Assembly: GCF_001584165.1 (NCBI RefSeq)
Contig: NZ_CP013233.1
Location: 372,001 to 436,000, forward strand
From: Collimonas arenae
Lineage (GTDB): Bacteria > Pseudomonadota > Gammaproteobacteria > Burkholderiales > Burkholderiaceae_D
Length of the DNA stretch: 64,000 bases
Direction: 5' to 3'
A program made the translations under genes and the position numbers. The notes beneath the pieces are model-generated. The model was given only the letters and a program-made list of their open reading frames with translations, was not told where the DNA came from and searched no databases. This document shows positions 9,217 through 19,016 of the stretch, one piece after another; within the stretch, counting starts at the first letter, position 1, and each line of letters begins with the position of its first letter.

Positions 9217-10470
9217 TCATTCTGTTTCCAATATCGGCCGTTGAAAGGAAGCGATATTGGGCTGCCGCAAGCTGCCGAACAACCAGCCGGTTTTGCCGCC
9301 GCTGAGTGTCATGGCCATTTGCTGGCGTGCGATCGGCATCCGGCACAACGGACCGAGGGCGATGTCGCGCAAGGTGCTGGCGATGCGCGAATCGGATTGG
9401 AAAAATGGCGTCAGCAATTTGCTGGCTCCCTGGTAATAGCGCAAATGGGTGCGCCGTCGTGTCGAATACAAGGCCAGCGCCTGCTCCACCTTGGGTTCCT
9501 CGGCAAGGCATTGCGCCAGCGTCATCGCATCGACCAGCGCCAGATTGGCGCCTTGCCCCAATTGCGGACTGGTGGCGTGCGCACAATCGCCGATGCAGAC
9601 TACGCGGCCATCGTGCCAGTGGCGCATCTGCACATCTGCATAGCGGGCAAAGGTCAATTGTTCTGGCCGCTGAATATGCTGCAGCACCGATGTGATCGGC
9701 GCCAGCTCCAACACCGTTTTCTTCCAGGCTTCAAGCCCCTGATCCTGCCATTGCTGCAAGCGATCTGCGCGCAGGCTCCAGAACAGGCTGAGCACTGGGC
9801 TGTTCATTTGTTGATAGGCAAATCCGGTCGGCATCAATCCGAGCATTTGCTGCGCATGGCGGAACCATTGGCGCAAGCCGCCTTGCAGCGAACCGTCGTC
9901 GGGCAGCAGCGCCCATAACGCGCCCCACGGATAGGCCGTCACCTTTTGCGGAATCGGCAGCGCTGCCCGTAACTGCGAGCGGGTGCCGTCGGCGATGACG
10001 GTGCAGTCGAATTCGCCGACCGCGGAATCGGTTTCATGCGATTGCAGGTTTAGTGCAAACAGCAGCGTTTTACCGCCGCGCTGTTCGATGCGGCGGATTT
10101 CCATGCCGGTGCGGACCTGTATCCCGGCCGTTTGCAGCGCACGCCACAGCACCGAAAACAAGGCTCCGCGATGCAGGCCGAGGCCGAAGGATTCGGGATC
10201 GTGATGGCGGTAGCGAACATCCAGCACAATGCGGCCGGAAGCCGTGGTGCCGAACAGGCGATCGCTGCGCGCGCCGTGCTCCAGGATCGGATCGAGCAAG
10301 CCGAGCGCCGCCAATACATGCATTCCGGTCGGCTGCAGCAGGATGCCGGCGCCGACCGCATCCGGTTGCGGCACGCGCTCGAACAGTGTCACATCGTGAC
10401 CGGCGCGCGCCAGGAATAGAGCGCTCGCAGCACCCGCCGTGCCGCCGCCGACGACGGCTATGCGCAGCAT
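9217..10470 (-). CDS. FAD-dependent aromatic-ring-type monooxygenase
   Basis: This 417-residue protein opens with the FAD dinucleotide-binding fold (LRIAVVGGGTAGAASALFLA, then the acidic strand end VTLFER). It has the GD motif of group A flavoprotein hydroxylases in VVCIGDCAHATSPQLGQGAN near residue 290. Relatives hydroxylate aromatic or polyketide substrates using NAD(P)H and O2. The substrate cannot be told from sequence. It is 25 bp downstream of a PhyH-type dioxygenase, so the two oxygenases may be co-transcribed and act on the same compound. Confidence 0.87.
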   Translation of the reverse strand: MLRIAVVGGGTAGAASALFLARAGHDVTLFERVPQPDAVGAGILLQPTGMHVLAALGLLDPILEHGARSDRLFGTTASGRIVLDVRYRHHDPESFGLGLHRGALFSVLWRALQTAGIQVRTGMEIRRIEQRGGKTLLFALNLQSHETDSAVGEFDCTVIADGTRSQLRAALPIPQKVTAYPWGALWALLPDDGSLQGGLRQWFRHAQQMLGLMPTGFAYQQMNSPVLSLFWSLRADRLQQWQDQGLEAWKKTVLELAPITSVLQHIQRPEQLTFARYADVQMRHWHDGRVVCIGDCAHATSPQLGQGANLALVDAMTLAQCLAEEPKVEQALALYSTRRRTHLRYYQGASKLLTPFFQSDSRIASTLRDIALGPLCRMPIARQQMAMTLSGGKTGWLFGSLRQPNIASFQRPILETE

Positions 10471-10495
10471 GGCGCGCCGACGCGAGAGAGCGGCT

Positions 10496-11275
10496 TCAAT
10501 GGCTTAGCAGGATGTTTTCGGAGGCTGCGGAACGGCTGCCTGGTAACGGCGGATTGCTTTCGCCGTGGTAGGCAAACACCACCGATTCCTTGACCGCTTC
10601 GGTATTGTTTCTGCCGGCCGCATGGAACAGGCCGCTATGGAAAAACACCACGTCGCCCTGTTGCAGCGTGACTGCTTTGCCTTGTGCGAACAAGGCCTGA
10701 TTCTCGGCGACTTCAGGGCGCAGGAAATCCAGCTGATCCATCTGCTCCGGCTTGATATCGAAACGATGCGAGCCGGGAATGAAACGCAGGCCGCCGTTGT
10801 TTTCGTTTTCGTTGTCGAGCGCCAGCCAGACCGAGATCAATTCGTTGCGCGGGAACGACCAGTAGCGAATATCACGGTGCCAGCCGGTCGCGGTGCCGAA
10901 TTGTGGATGCTTGGTCATCACGCAATTGTGGTGCGACAAGGTCAGGCATACGCGCTCGCCCAGCAGTAGCTCCAGCATCGCCACTAGCTGCGGGTTGGTT
11001 GCCCAGGCGCGATACGAATCGTGCCGGTGGTAAGCGTCGCGCAGGCGGCGCGCGGTACGACCGCCGACGCTATCGAGCGATTTCGGCGCACCGGCATAGC
11101 CGACTTCTGATTCATATTCCAGCGGCGCCACGGCTTGTGCCAGGTGTGCGTTGGTGGTGGCCGCCATCAGTTCGCAATCGGCTGCGGAGACCATGCGCGG
11201 CAAAATCAAATAGCCGTCTTTTTCGAAAGCATCAATCTGCGCTGCCGACAGCGCCGGGGTGGTATTGGTGGACAT
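10496..11275 (-). CDS. Phytanoyl-CoA dioxygenase (PhyH) family protein
   Basis: This 259-residue protein is of the Fe(II)/2-oxoglutarate-dependent PhyH fold. The facial triad is visible as HRD in GWHRDIRYW (about residue 132) and a distal histidine in FFHSGLFHAAG (about 217). A conserved R/S pair follows in the ENNGGLRFIPGSH strand. Family members hydroxylate acyl-CoAs or small natural products such as ectoine. Coupling with the downstream flavin monooxygenase suggests a small oxidative tailoring pair. The substrate is unknown. Confidence 0.85.
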   Translation of the reverse strand: MSTNTTPALSAAQIDAFEKDGYLILPRMVSAADCELMAATTNAHLAQAVAPLEYESEVGYAGAPKSLDSVGGRTARRLRDAYHRHDSYRAWATNPQLVAMLELLLGERVCLTLSHHNCVMTKHPQFGTATGWHRDIRYWSFPRNELISVWLALDNENENNGGLRFIPGSHRFDIKPEQMDQLDFLRPEVAENQALFAQGKAVTLQQGDVVFFHSGLFHAAGRNNTEAVKESVVFAYHGESNPPLPGSRSAASENILLSH

Positions 11276-11342
11276 CGTTATCTCGCGATCGTACTTTATC
11301 GCATGCCCCGACCGTGGTGGTGTGGTGGCCGGGACTGCCTGT

Positions 11343-14216
11343 TTATTTTTTCTTTGGTTTTTCCAGCAATGGTCCCAGATACTTGCCGGTGACGCTGGCC
11401 GGGTTTGCCGCCACCTGTTCCGGCGTGCCGGTGGCGATGATGCGGCCGCCGCCGGCGCCGCCTTCCGGACCCAGGTCGATCAGCCAATCTGCCGTCTTGA
11501 TGACATCCAGGTTGTGCTCGATGATGACCACGGTATTGCCCTGGTTGCGCAGGCGGTGGATCACTTTCAGCAGCAAATCGATATCGTGGAAATGCAAGCC
11601 GGTTGTCGGCTCATCCAGTATGTACAGGGTGCGTCCGGTATCGCGCTTCGACAGTTCGAGCGACAGCTTGACGCGCTGTGCTTCACCGCCGGACAGCGTG
11701 GTGGCGCTTTGACCGAGGCGGATATAGCCGAGGCCGACATCGAGCAGCGTGTGCAGTTTGCGCGCGATGACCGGCACCGGCTTGAAGAACTCATGCGCTT
11801 CTTCAACCGTCATGCCGAGGACTTCCGTGATGTTCTTGCCTTTGTACTGGACTTCCAATGTCTCGCGGTTGTAGCGTTTGCCATGGCAGACATCGCATGG
11901 CACATAGACGTCCGGCAGGAAGTGCATTTCGACCTTGATCACGCCATCGCCCTGGCAGGCTTCGCAGCGGCCGCCCTTGACGTTGAACGAGAAGCGGCCT
12001 GCATTGTAGCCACGCTCCTTGGCCATCGGCACGGTCGAGAACAAGTCGCGGATCGGTGTGAACAAGCCGGTGTAGGTGGCTGGATTGGAACGCGGCGTGC
12101 GGCCGATTGGGGCCTGGTCGACGGAAATGACTTTGTCGAAATGCTCCAGGCCGCCGATCGATTCATGCGCTGCCGGCTCCGCTTGCGAACCATACAAATG
12201 GCGCGCTGCGGCGTGGTACAGCGTGTCGTTGACCAGCGTCGATTTACCCGAGCCGGAGACGCCGGTGACGCAAGTCAGCAAGCCGACCGGCAGGTTCATC
12301 GTGACGTTCTTTAGGTTGTTGCCAGTGGCGCCGGTGATGATGAACTGACGATCCGGATCAGCCGGGGTGCGTTTTTCCGGCACGGCGATTTTCAAGGTGC
12401 CGTTCAGGTATTTTGCGGTCAGCGATTTCTTGTTCTTGAGGATCTGCTCCAACGTACCTTCGGCGATCACGTCGCCGCCGTGGACACCGGCGCCGAGACC
12501 CATGTCGACGATATAGTCGGCAGTACGAATCGCATCTTCATCGTGCTCAACCACCAGCACGCTGTTGCCGATGTCGCGCAGGTGGCGCAGGGTTTCGATC
12601 AGGCGGTCGTTATCGCGTTGATGCAAGCCGATCGACGGTTCGTCCAGCACATACATGACGCCGGTCAGGCCGGAACCGATTTGCGAAGCCAGCCGGATTC
12701 GTTGCGCTTCGCCGCCGGACAAGGTGTCGGCGCTGCGTTCCAGCGACAGGTAATCGAGGCCGACATTGTTGAGGAAGGTCAGGCGCGAGACGATTTCCTT
12801 GATGATGCGGTCGGCGATTTCTTTCTTAGCGCCGGTCAGCTTCAGTTTTTCGAAGAACGACAAGGTTTCGCGCAGCGGTGTTGCTGCGACTTCGTAGATG
12901 GCTCTTTCCTGTTTGCCGCTGCCGACCTTGACGAAGCGTGCTTCGACGCGCAGTCGCGCGCCGTGGCAGGACGGGCATTCTTTCTCGTTGATGAACTTGG
13001 CCAGTTCTTCCTTGACCGCCATCGAATCGGTTTCGCGATAGCGCCGCTGCAGGTTGTTGACCACGCCTTCAAAGGTGTGTTCCTTGACCACGGTGCGACC
13101 GCGTTCGTTGATGTAGCTGAACGGAATGGTTTCCTTGCCGGAGCCGTACAACACCGCCTGCTGGGCTTTTTCCGGCAGCTTCTCGAACGGCATGTCGATG
13201 TCGAAATTATAGTGCGCCGCGATGTTGGTCAGCATCTGGAAATAGAACTGATTGCGTCGATCCCAGCCTTTGACCGCGCCGCTCGCCAGCGACAGGTTAG
13301 GGAAGGCGACAATCCGCTTCGGATCGAAAAATTCGATATGGCCCAGGCCATCGCATTCCGGGCAGGCGCCCATCGGATTGTTGAACGAGAACAGGCGCGG
13401 CTCCAGTTCCTGCAACGAATAACCGCAGGTCGGGCAGGCGAACTTGTTGGAATACACGTGCTCGGCGCCGCTGTCCATTTCCAGCGCAATTGCGCGGCCT
13501 TCGGCCAGGCGCAGCGCCGTTTCAAAACTCTCGGCCAAGCGTTGCTTGCTGTCGTCCTTGACCTTCAAGCGATCGATGACGACATCGATGGTGTGCTTCT
13601 CGGTCTTCTTCAGTTTCGGCAGATCGTCGACTTCATAAATCTTGGCGGTGCCGGTGCCGCTCTGAATGCGGAAACGCACAAAGCCGTGCGCCTGCATCTG
13701 TTCGAACAGGTCGACGTGTTCGCCCTTGCGATTGGCCACCACCGGCGCCAGGATCATCAGCTTGGTCTCGTCCGGCATCGCCAGCACCGCATCCACCATT
13801 TGCGACACCGATTGCGCCGCCAGCGGCTTTTCCGGGTGGTCAGGGCAGTACGGCGTGCCGACGCGCGCATACAGCAGGCGCAGGTAATCGTGAATCTCGG
13901 TGACGGTGCCGACGGTAGAGCGCGGATTGTGCGACGTGGCTTTCTGCTCGATCGAGATCGCCGGCGACAGGCCTTCGATCAGGTCGACATCCGGCTTTTC
14001 CATCAGTTGCAGGAATTGCCGGGCATACGACGACAGCGATTCGACATAGCGCCGCTGGCCTTCCGCATACAGCGTATCGAATGCCAGCGACGATTTGCCG
14101 GAGCCGGACAGGCCGGTAATCACGATCAGCTTGTTGCGCGGTAAATCCAGATTGATGTTCTTGAGGTTGTGCGTACGTGCACCCCGGATGCGGATTTCTT
14201 CCCGATTCTTATCCAT
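11343..14216 (-). CDS. uvrA: Excinuclease ABC subunit A
   Basis: This 957-residue damage-recognition subunit of nucleotide excision repair has two ABC modules. Walker A motifs are GLSGSGKSS (near residue 37) and GVSGSGKST (near 655). Both LSGGEAQR signatures are present, with Walker B regions VLDEPS and ILDEPT. The two zinc-finger regions carry CPTC...CPEC and CEAC...CDVC. UvrA dimerises and loads UvrB at lesions. The frame is intact and length normal. In many Burkholderiales an MFS gene and ssb follow divergently, as here, except that a TPR gene and a transposon intervene. Confidence 0.97.
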   Translation of the reverse strand: MDKNREEIRIRGARTHNLKNINLDLPRNKLIVITGLSGSGKSSLAFDTLYAEGQRRYVESLSSYARQFLQLMEKPDVDLIEGLSPAISIEQKATSHNPRSTVGTVTEIHDYLRLLYARVGTPYCPDHPEKPLAAQSVSQMVDAVLAMPDETKLMILAPVVANRKGEHVDLFEQMQAHGFVRFRIQSGTGTAKIYEVDDLPKLKKTEKHTIDVVIDRLKVKDDSKQRLAESFETALRLAEGRAIALEMDSGAEHVYSNKFACPTCGYSLQELEPRLFSFNNPMGACPECDGLGHIEFFDPKRIVAFPNLSLASGAVKGWDRRNQFYFQMLTNIAAHYNFDIDMPFEKLPEKAQQAVLYGSGKETIPFSYINERGRTVVKEHTFEGVVNNLQRRYRETDSMAVKEELAKFINEKECPSCHGARLRVEARFVKVGSGKQERAIYEVAATPLRETLSFFEKLKLTGAKKEIADRIIKEIVSRLTFLNNVGLDYLSLERSADTLSGGEAQRIRLASQIGSGLTGVMYVLDEPSIGLHQRDNDRLIETLRHLRDIGNSVLVVEHDEDAIRTADYIVDMGLGAGVHGGDVIAEGTLEQILKNKKSLTAKYLNGTLKIAVPEKRTPADPDRQFIITGATGNNLKNVTMNLPVGLLTCVTGVSGSGKSTLVNDTLYHAAARHLYGSQAEPAAHESIGGLEHFDKVISVDQAPIGRTPRSNPATYTGLFTPIRDLFSTVPMAKERGYNAGRFSFNVKGGRCEACQGDGVIKVEMHFLPDVYVPCDVCHGKRYNRETLEVQYKGKNITEVLGMTVEEAHEFFKPVPVIARKLHTLLDVGLGYIRLGQSATTLSGGEAQRVKLSLELSKRDTGRTLYILDEPTTGLHFHDIDLLLKVIHRLRNQGNTVVIIEHNLDVIKTADWLIDLGPEGGAGGGRIIATGTPEQVAANPASVTGKYLGPLLEKPKKK

Positions 14217-14429
14217 CTACAGCTTTCAGCGTAAGTTTAAGGCCGTGTTGGCTTGTTGGAATTGCAATTTTCGCGTCTGGAAGGCTTGCTGTTGCCGTCG
14301 GCGGCAAAATCTGGCCGACGCTGTGCGTGCCATATCAAACGGATCAACCTACTACTATATCAGGGTCGGGATTTTGGAGTTTGCTCACCCGTCATGGTGG
14401 CGAATGACCGCGATGAGCAACGTGGCTGC

Positions 14430-16593
14430 CTACTTCTGTTCCAGGCGCAGCAGCAAGCTGCTACGGACATTGGCCACAGGCGTTTCCCAATCACCGGGAG
14501 ACGTTTGCCGGAGCAAGCGCATGGCGCCGGGATACCATGGTGAATCTTCGCGCTCTTCCAGCCATCGCCAGCAACTGTCGAACCTTGACAGCACCCAGAC
14601 CGGCCTATTCAGGGCGCCGGCCAGATGCGCGACTGAGGTATCGACGGTGATCACCAGATCGAGATTCTGAATGATGGCCGCCGTATCGCCGAAGTCCCGA
14701 ACATCGGCCATCAAGTCCAGAGGACGTAAATTCTCGGGCAACTCTTCCAGCTGCGCATGCGCCGGCCCGCCCTTTTGCAAACTGACGAACGTGATGCCCG
14801 GCAGTTGCAGCAACGGCACGAACTGCCGCACATGCATCGAACGTCGCTGGTCGATGGCATTGGCGGTGAAGTCGCCGATGCGCGGATTGCCGGACCAGAC
14901 CAGACCCACTTTCAGATGTTGCGAAGGTAGTCGCAGCCGCCACGCGGTTACCCGCTCGGGGTTGGCATGCAGGTACGGCAATCGATTGGGAATCGTTTCA
15001 AGAGTGGTGCCGACGTGCGGCGGCACACTCATCAACAGCGACCAATAGTCATGCACGGGTATGGTCTCGGTTTCGGTGAGTACGGCGTCCACGCCTTCGA
15101 TTGTTTCCAGCAAGGACTTGAGTGCCGGGGCGCAAACCAGGGTAATGCGGGAGGCGCCGCGTTGCTTGAGCACGGAGGCATACCGGGAAAACTGGATCTG
15201 GTCGCCAAACCCCTGTTCCGGCAAAAGCAGCAACGACTTTCCGGTCAAGCATTCTCCATGCCATTGGGGGAATGGCAGGCGAGGGAGAACAACGTCCTGG
15301 CTTGTTCGGTTCGGGCTGTAGCGCGATTCATGATGGGGCCAGGCTTCCGCATAGCGGCCGGTGGCAAGCAGCAACAGGCTCAAGCCATAGCTGGCTTCCG
15401 CGTAATCCGAATTCCACGCCAATGCATTGCGGTAGGAAGCTTCTGCTTCCGAAAACCGATTGGTTTCATGGAATAGTTTTCCGAGATTGCCATGTGCCTT
15501 CACGAAATCAGGTTTCAGTTCTAGCGTGCGGCGGTAGGCGGCTTCCGCTTCGGCGAGCCGTGTGGTTTCGAAGAACAGGTTGCCCAGGTTGTAATGCGCC
15601 TCCGCCAAATGCGGATCAAGCTCAAGGGCGCGTCGCAGGACGCTTTCCGATTCGGCAAATCTTCTGGCTTCGTTGAGCAGGTTGCCCAGATTGTTGTATG
15701 CGCTTGAAAAGTCGGGGCTCTGCTCCGGTACGGCGCGAAAGGCGATTTCAGCCTCGGAAAGCCGCCTGGTCTGGTAGAGCAGGTTGCCGAGATTGTAAAG
15801 GGCCTTTGTGTAATCGGGGTTGAGTTCCAGCGCGTGGCGCAAACTCAATTCCGCTTCGGCAAACTGTCCGGTTTCCTGGAGCAGAATGCCGAGATTGCAG
15901 TGCGCCTCGACGAAATCGGGGTGATGCAGCAGCGCAAGGCGCAAGCTGCCTTCGGCTTCGGCAAACCTGCCGGTCTGGAGAAACAGATTGCCCAGGTTGT
16001 TGTGCGCTTTTGCGAAATCGGGCTGCAATTCCAGCACACGACGAAAGGCAGCTTCCGCCTCCGCTATCCTTGCGGTTGCGTGAAAAAATTACCGAGGTTG
16101 TAGATGGCCTCCATGTAATCGGGTTAAGCGCTAGCGCACGGCGCAAGCTATCTTCCGCTTCGTTAAATCTTCCAGCCTGATTGAGCAGATTGCCCAGATT
16201 GTTATGCGCTTCAATGAAATTCGGGGCCAGTTCCAGCGCTCGCCGGAATGCAGACTCTGCTTCGGCCTGTCGCCCCGCTTCAAAGAGCAGGCTTCCCAGG
16301 TTGCCGATGAAAGCAGCTTCTTCGCGGCATGCAAGCGCCTTGCGGATCAGCATTTCTGCTTCGGTCAGATTACCTTTTTGCAGCGCAATGATTCCTAGCA
16401 GGTGATTGGCATCGGCATGGGCCACATCGCTCGACAGAATTTGCCGATAACCGGCCTCGGCCTCTACCAGCATGCCCGCTCGATGCGCAGCAAGAGCAGA
16501 TTCAAACAGTTCTACGACAGGTTGCGGCGACGTGGCAGGCGGATGAGTGCCATCAGACAATGTTGTAGGCGAAATATCTTGTTTGTCTGGCAT
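14430..16593 (-). CDS. Tetratricopeptide-repeat protein with C-terminal glycosyltransferase-like domain (two frame breaks)
   Basis: The start at ATG 16593 reads [17 protein letters not shown]. At least ten TPR units of 34 residues follow (pattern like ..[21 protein letters not shown]..), repeating at 102-bp intervals. The C-terminal ~270 residues ([20 protein letters not shown] ... [16 protein letters not shown]) match the heptosyltransferase/GT9-like domain often fused to TPRs in betaproteobacteria. The frame is broken at plus-strand G-run 16121-16123 and A-run 16083-16088. Adding one base at each restores 721 residues, with a continuous repeat between ([15 protein letters not shown]). The function may be protein or surface glycosylation. 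The gene interrupts the usual uvrA / MFS pair. Confidence 0.82.
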
Positions 16594-16845
16594 AAAGGCG
16601 TTTGAGGGTGGGGAATGGCTAGCGCTGCCGATTGTACCCCAGCGGATCGGCGTCAATAGGCCGGCCGCAGTATCCGCCTTGACGAAAGCAATGGCAGTTG
16701 CGCCAGGTCCAGTACCTGCGCGGGTTACGAGGCATCTAATCCTGCTACTATACTGGGTTGCGATTGCTGTCACCATGCAGCCTGCGGGCCGCAACGAGCA
16801 GTATCTGTCCGCCAGGCTCGAACATGTCTTCTGGTCATACTCAAC

Positions 16846-18090
16846 ATGAATAGTTTGTCTACTTCCACCGATAGTGAAATCAGCAGTGGCATGAGCCGCG
16901 CCGAAGTCAAGGCGAGCGCGTCGCTGGCTTCGATCTTTGCCTTGCGCATGCTGGGCCTGTTCCTCATCCTGCCAGTGTTCGCAGTGCACGCCAAGACCTT
17001 GCCCGGCGGCGACAATGCCACCCTGGTCGGGCTGGCCATGGGTATCTATGGACTGGCGCAGTCGTTCGGGCAGATCCCGTTCGGCGTCGCTTCCGACAAA
17101 TACGGCCGCAAGAAGATCATCGTCATCGGCTTGCTGCTGTTTGCGTTGGGATCGTTCATTGCGGCCGGCGCCGACAACATCTATTGGGTCATCATCGGCC
17201 GCGCGATCCAGGGCGCAGGCGCCATCTCGGCCGCTGTCACCGCCTTCATCGCCGATTCCACCCGGGAGGAACATCGGACCAAGGCGATGGCGCTGGTCGG
17301 CGGTTCGATCGGCTTGACCTTCGCCCTGTCGCTGATCGTTTCGCCGTTACTGTATGAATGGATCGGCATGGGCGGCATCTTCGGCCTGACCGGTGCCTTG
17401 TCGCTGGCCGCGATTGCGGTGGTGTTGTGGCTGGTGCCGTCGGCGCCGCTGGTCAAGGCCAAGCGCGTAGCGTGGTCGGAAATACTGCGTAACGGGCAAT
17501 TGATGCGTCTCAATTACGGCGTATTTGCGCTGCACATGACGCAGATGGCGATGTTCGTGGTGATGCCTGCGGCGCTGGTCAAATACGCCGGCTTACCGGT
17601 CGAGTCGCACTGGAAGATCTATTTGCCGGTGGTCCTGGCGTCTTTTGCGCTGATGCTGCCGCCGGTATTCGTCGGTGAGAAGCAGGGCAAAATGAAGCAG
17701 GTCCTCGTGGCGGCCGTCGCCCTGTTGTTGATCGTGCAACTTGGCCTGCTACTGACTTTTTCGCTGGAAATCATTCGCTGGCAATGGCTGGTGGTGTTGC
17801 TGCTGGGATTTTTCATTGCCTTCAATGTACTGGAGGCCAGCCAGCCGTCGCTGGTGTCGCGCATTGCGCCGCCGGCCGCCAAGGGCGCTGCCCTCGGTGT
17901 CTACAACACCATGCAGGCATTGGGTTTGTTCTGCGGCGGCGCCGTAGGAGGACTTCTTAAACAGCATGTCGGCGCGCCATCGGTTTTCATTTTAGGAGCG
18001 GCGGCAACCCTGTGCTGGCTTATAATCGCATCCAGCATGAAAAATTTACCGCGTCGCGGCCAGACATCAACCACGGCCGCAGCAGCGTAG
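16846..18090 (+). CDS. MFS transporter (YajR-like drug:H+ antiporter family)
   Basis: This 414-residue protein has 12 predicted helices and the MFS loop motif GVASDKYGRKK after helix 2. The start at 16846 (MNSLSTSTDSEISS) or the internal ATG MSRAEVKASA are both possible. The MFS gene between uvrA and ssb is a conserved betaproteobacterial arrangement. Here its 3' end is followed, 107 bp later, by the left end of the Tn7-like element, which now separates it from ssb. The substrate is unknown. Confidence 0.9.
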   Translation: MNSLSTSTDSEISSGMSRAEVKASASLASIFALRMLGLFLILPVFAVHAKTLPGGDNATLVGLAMGIYGLAQSFGQIPFGVASDKYGRKKIIVIGLLLFALGSFIAAGADNIYWVIIGRAIQGAGAISAAVTAFIADSTREEHRTKAMALVGGSIGLTFALSLIVSPLLYEWIGMGGIFGLTGALSLAAIAVVLWLVPSAPLVKAKRVAWSEILRNGQLMRLNYGVFALHMTQMAMFVVMPAALVKYAGLPVESHWKIYLPVVLASFALMLPPVFVGEKQGKMKQVLVAAVALLLIVQLGLLLTFSLEIIRWQWLVVLLLGFFIAFNVLEASQPSLVSRIAPPAAKGAALGVYNTMQALGLFCGGAVGGLLKQHVGAPSVFILGAAATLCWLIIASSMKNLPRRGQTSTTAAAA

Positions 18091-18197
18091 CTCACACCGC
18101 GCAGTATGTTCCACCGGGCAACATCAGACAACGAACGTCTGCGGGCGCAATGCATCAAGCGCAGTTTTCAACGCATTTTCAAGATATTGGTATTTAG

Positions 18198-18286
18198 TGG
18201 TAGGGGACAAAATAATTTGTCCAATTTTTCCTCTCTAGAGACAATTTATTTTGTCCAAAAAATAGCGAGGACAATTAAATTTGTCC
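18198..18286. repeat. Left end of the Tn7-like element: three TnsB-type sites
   Basis: Three copies of an 18-20-bp near-palindrome occur: 18203-18222, 18238-18256 and 18269-18286, all of the form GGACAA(W6)TTGTCC. The outermost lies next to the terminal TG. Tn7 also carries three spaced TnsB sites at its left end, so the count fits. Binding by the local TnsB is inferred. Confidence 0.85.
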
Positions 18287-18668
18287 AAACGGATTGCGAG
18301 CGCACTTGTTCTGACGAGAATAGCGTGTCTGGGCATGGGCGCTGTCGTAAGCAATTGAGCTATCTCACCCAGATCAAAAAATGCCAAAAGAAAATTGGTA
18401 AAATGACTTTTTTATACAATTAACCGCTCTAAGGATTTAACTTCTTTCGGGCGGTAATGAGATGTTCCCATCCACCCTGCAAGGTACTAATCTTGTAGGG
18501 TGTTTTCATTTTTGAGGAGGAACATGAGTGGTGCAGTTATCGTTTTTTAAGAAAATGACAGAATTATTTAAGAATATTGATGATTAACAATTAGTTTAAT
18601 GACAATTTTTGTTAAACACATGCCATCAAGCTTAGATTAAATACCAGTATCACAAATGCTAGGCACCG
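18287..18668. other. Left-end non-coding region with a truncated leader
   Basis: This stretch has no substantial ORF. It contains the stem-loop at 18473-18513, then a good Shine-Dalgarno and ATG at 18524 that runs into a stop after 8 codons (MSGAVIVF). This looks like the beginning of a gene whose body was lost. AT-rich sequence follows up to an enoyl-CoA hydratase fragment. Nothing else is recognised. Confidence 0.5.
18473..18513 (+). terminator. Stem-loop with U-rich tail near the left transposon end
   Basis: An 11-bp stem (CACCCTGCAAG / CTTGTAGGGTG, one mismatch) with an 8-base loop is followed by TTTTCATTTTT, the shape of an intrinsic terminator reading rightward. It is directly followed by a strong ribosome-binding site (GAGGAGGA) and an 8-codon open frame (18524-18550). 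It could therefore equally be the regulatory leader of a lost gene. Confidence 0.55.
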
Positions 18669-19016
18669 CTGGCAGCCGTTATCGCCGCGGTGAACGGCTT
18701 CGCGTTAGGTGCAGGAGCGGAGATGGCGATCTCGGCCGACTTTATTGTGATGCGAGACGACGGCCAGATAGGGTTGCCTGAAGTAAGCATCAGAACCCAT
18801 GCGGGGGGGACGTCAATCCTGCCGCGGTTGGTTGGACTGGGCAAAGCACGTGAACTGATTTTCCTGGGAAGTCGTATCAACGGAGTGGAAGCCAAGCGCA
18901 TCGGGCTTGCACATGACAGCTCACCAGACGAGGCATTCTAGGTAGCAGTGCGCGCACTTGCCTCGGCACTAACGGAAAAAGCACCGTTTGAAGGGGCATC
19001 GACGCGCTCATCATAG
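18669..19016 (+). pseudogene. Enoyl-CoA hydratase/isomerase fragment
   Basis: The frame reads LAAVIAAVNGFALGAGAEMA and continues through an oxyanion-hole region and the GLPEVSI...ILPRLVG motif typical of crotonases. The N-terminal ~90 residues are missing. An in-frame TAG at about 18939-18941 interrupts the remainder (SSPDEAF* then VAVRALASALTEK). Both truncation and internal stop mark it as debris. It abuts the convergent primase-helicase gene. Confidence 0.85.

Noticed and set aside
14340..14362. LexA/SOS box upstream of uvrA
   Set aside because: The sequence CTGATATAGTAGTAGG has the left half CTG but AGG instead of CAG; too weak to call.
15300..16350. The 102-bp periodic repeat as a CRISPR or satellite array
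   Set aside because: The period equals 34 codons of TPR units and the copies are diverged at codon level, so it is protein-coding repetition.
18194..18198. A perfect 5-bp target-site duplication
   Set aside because: Only TTAG (4 bases) is shared; the fifth base differs whichever way the edge is set.
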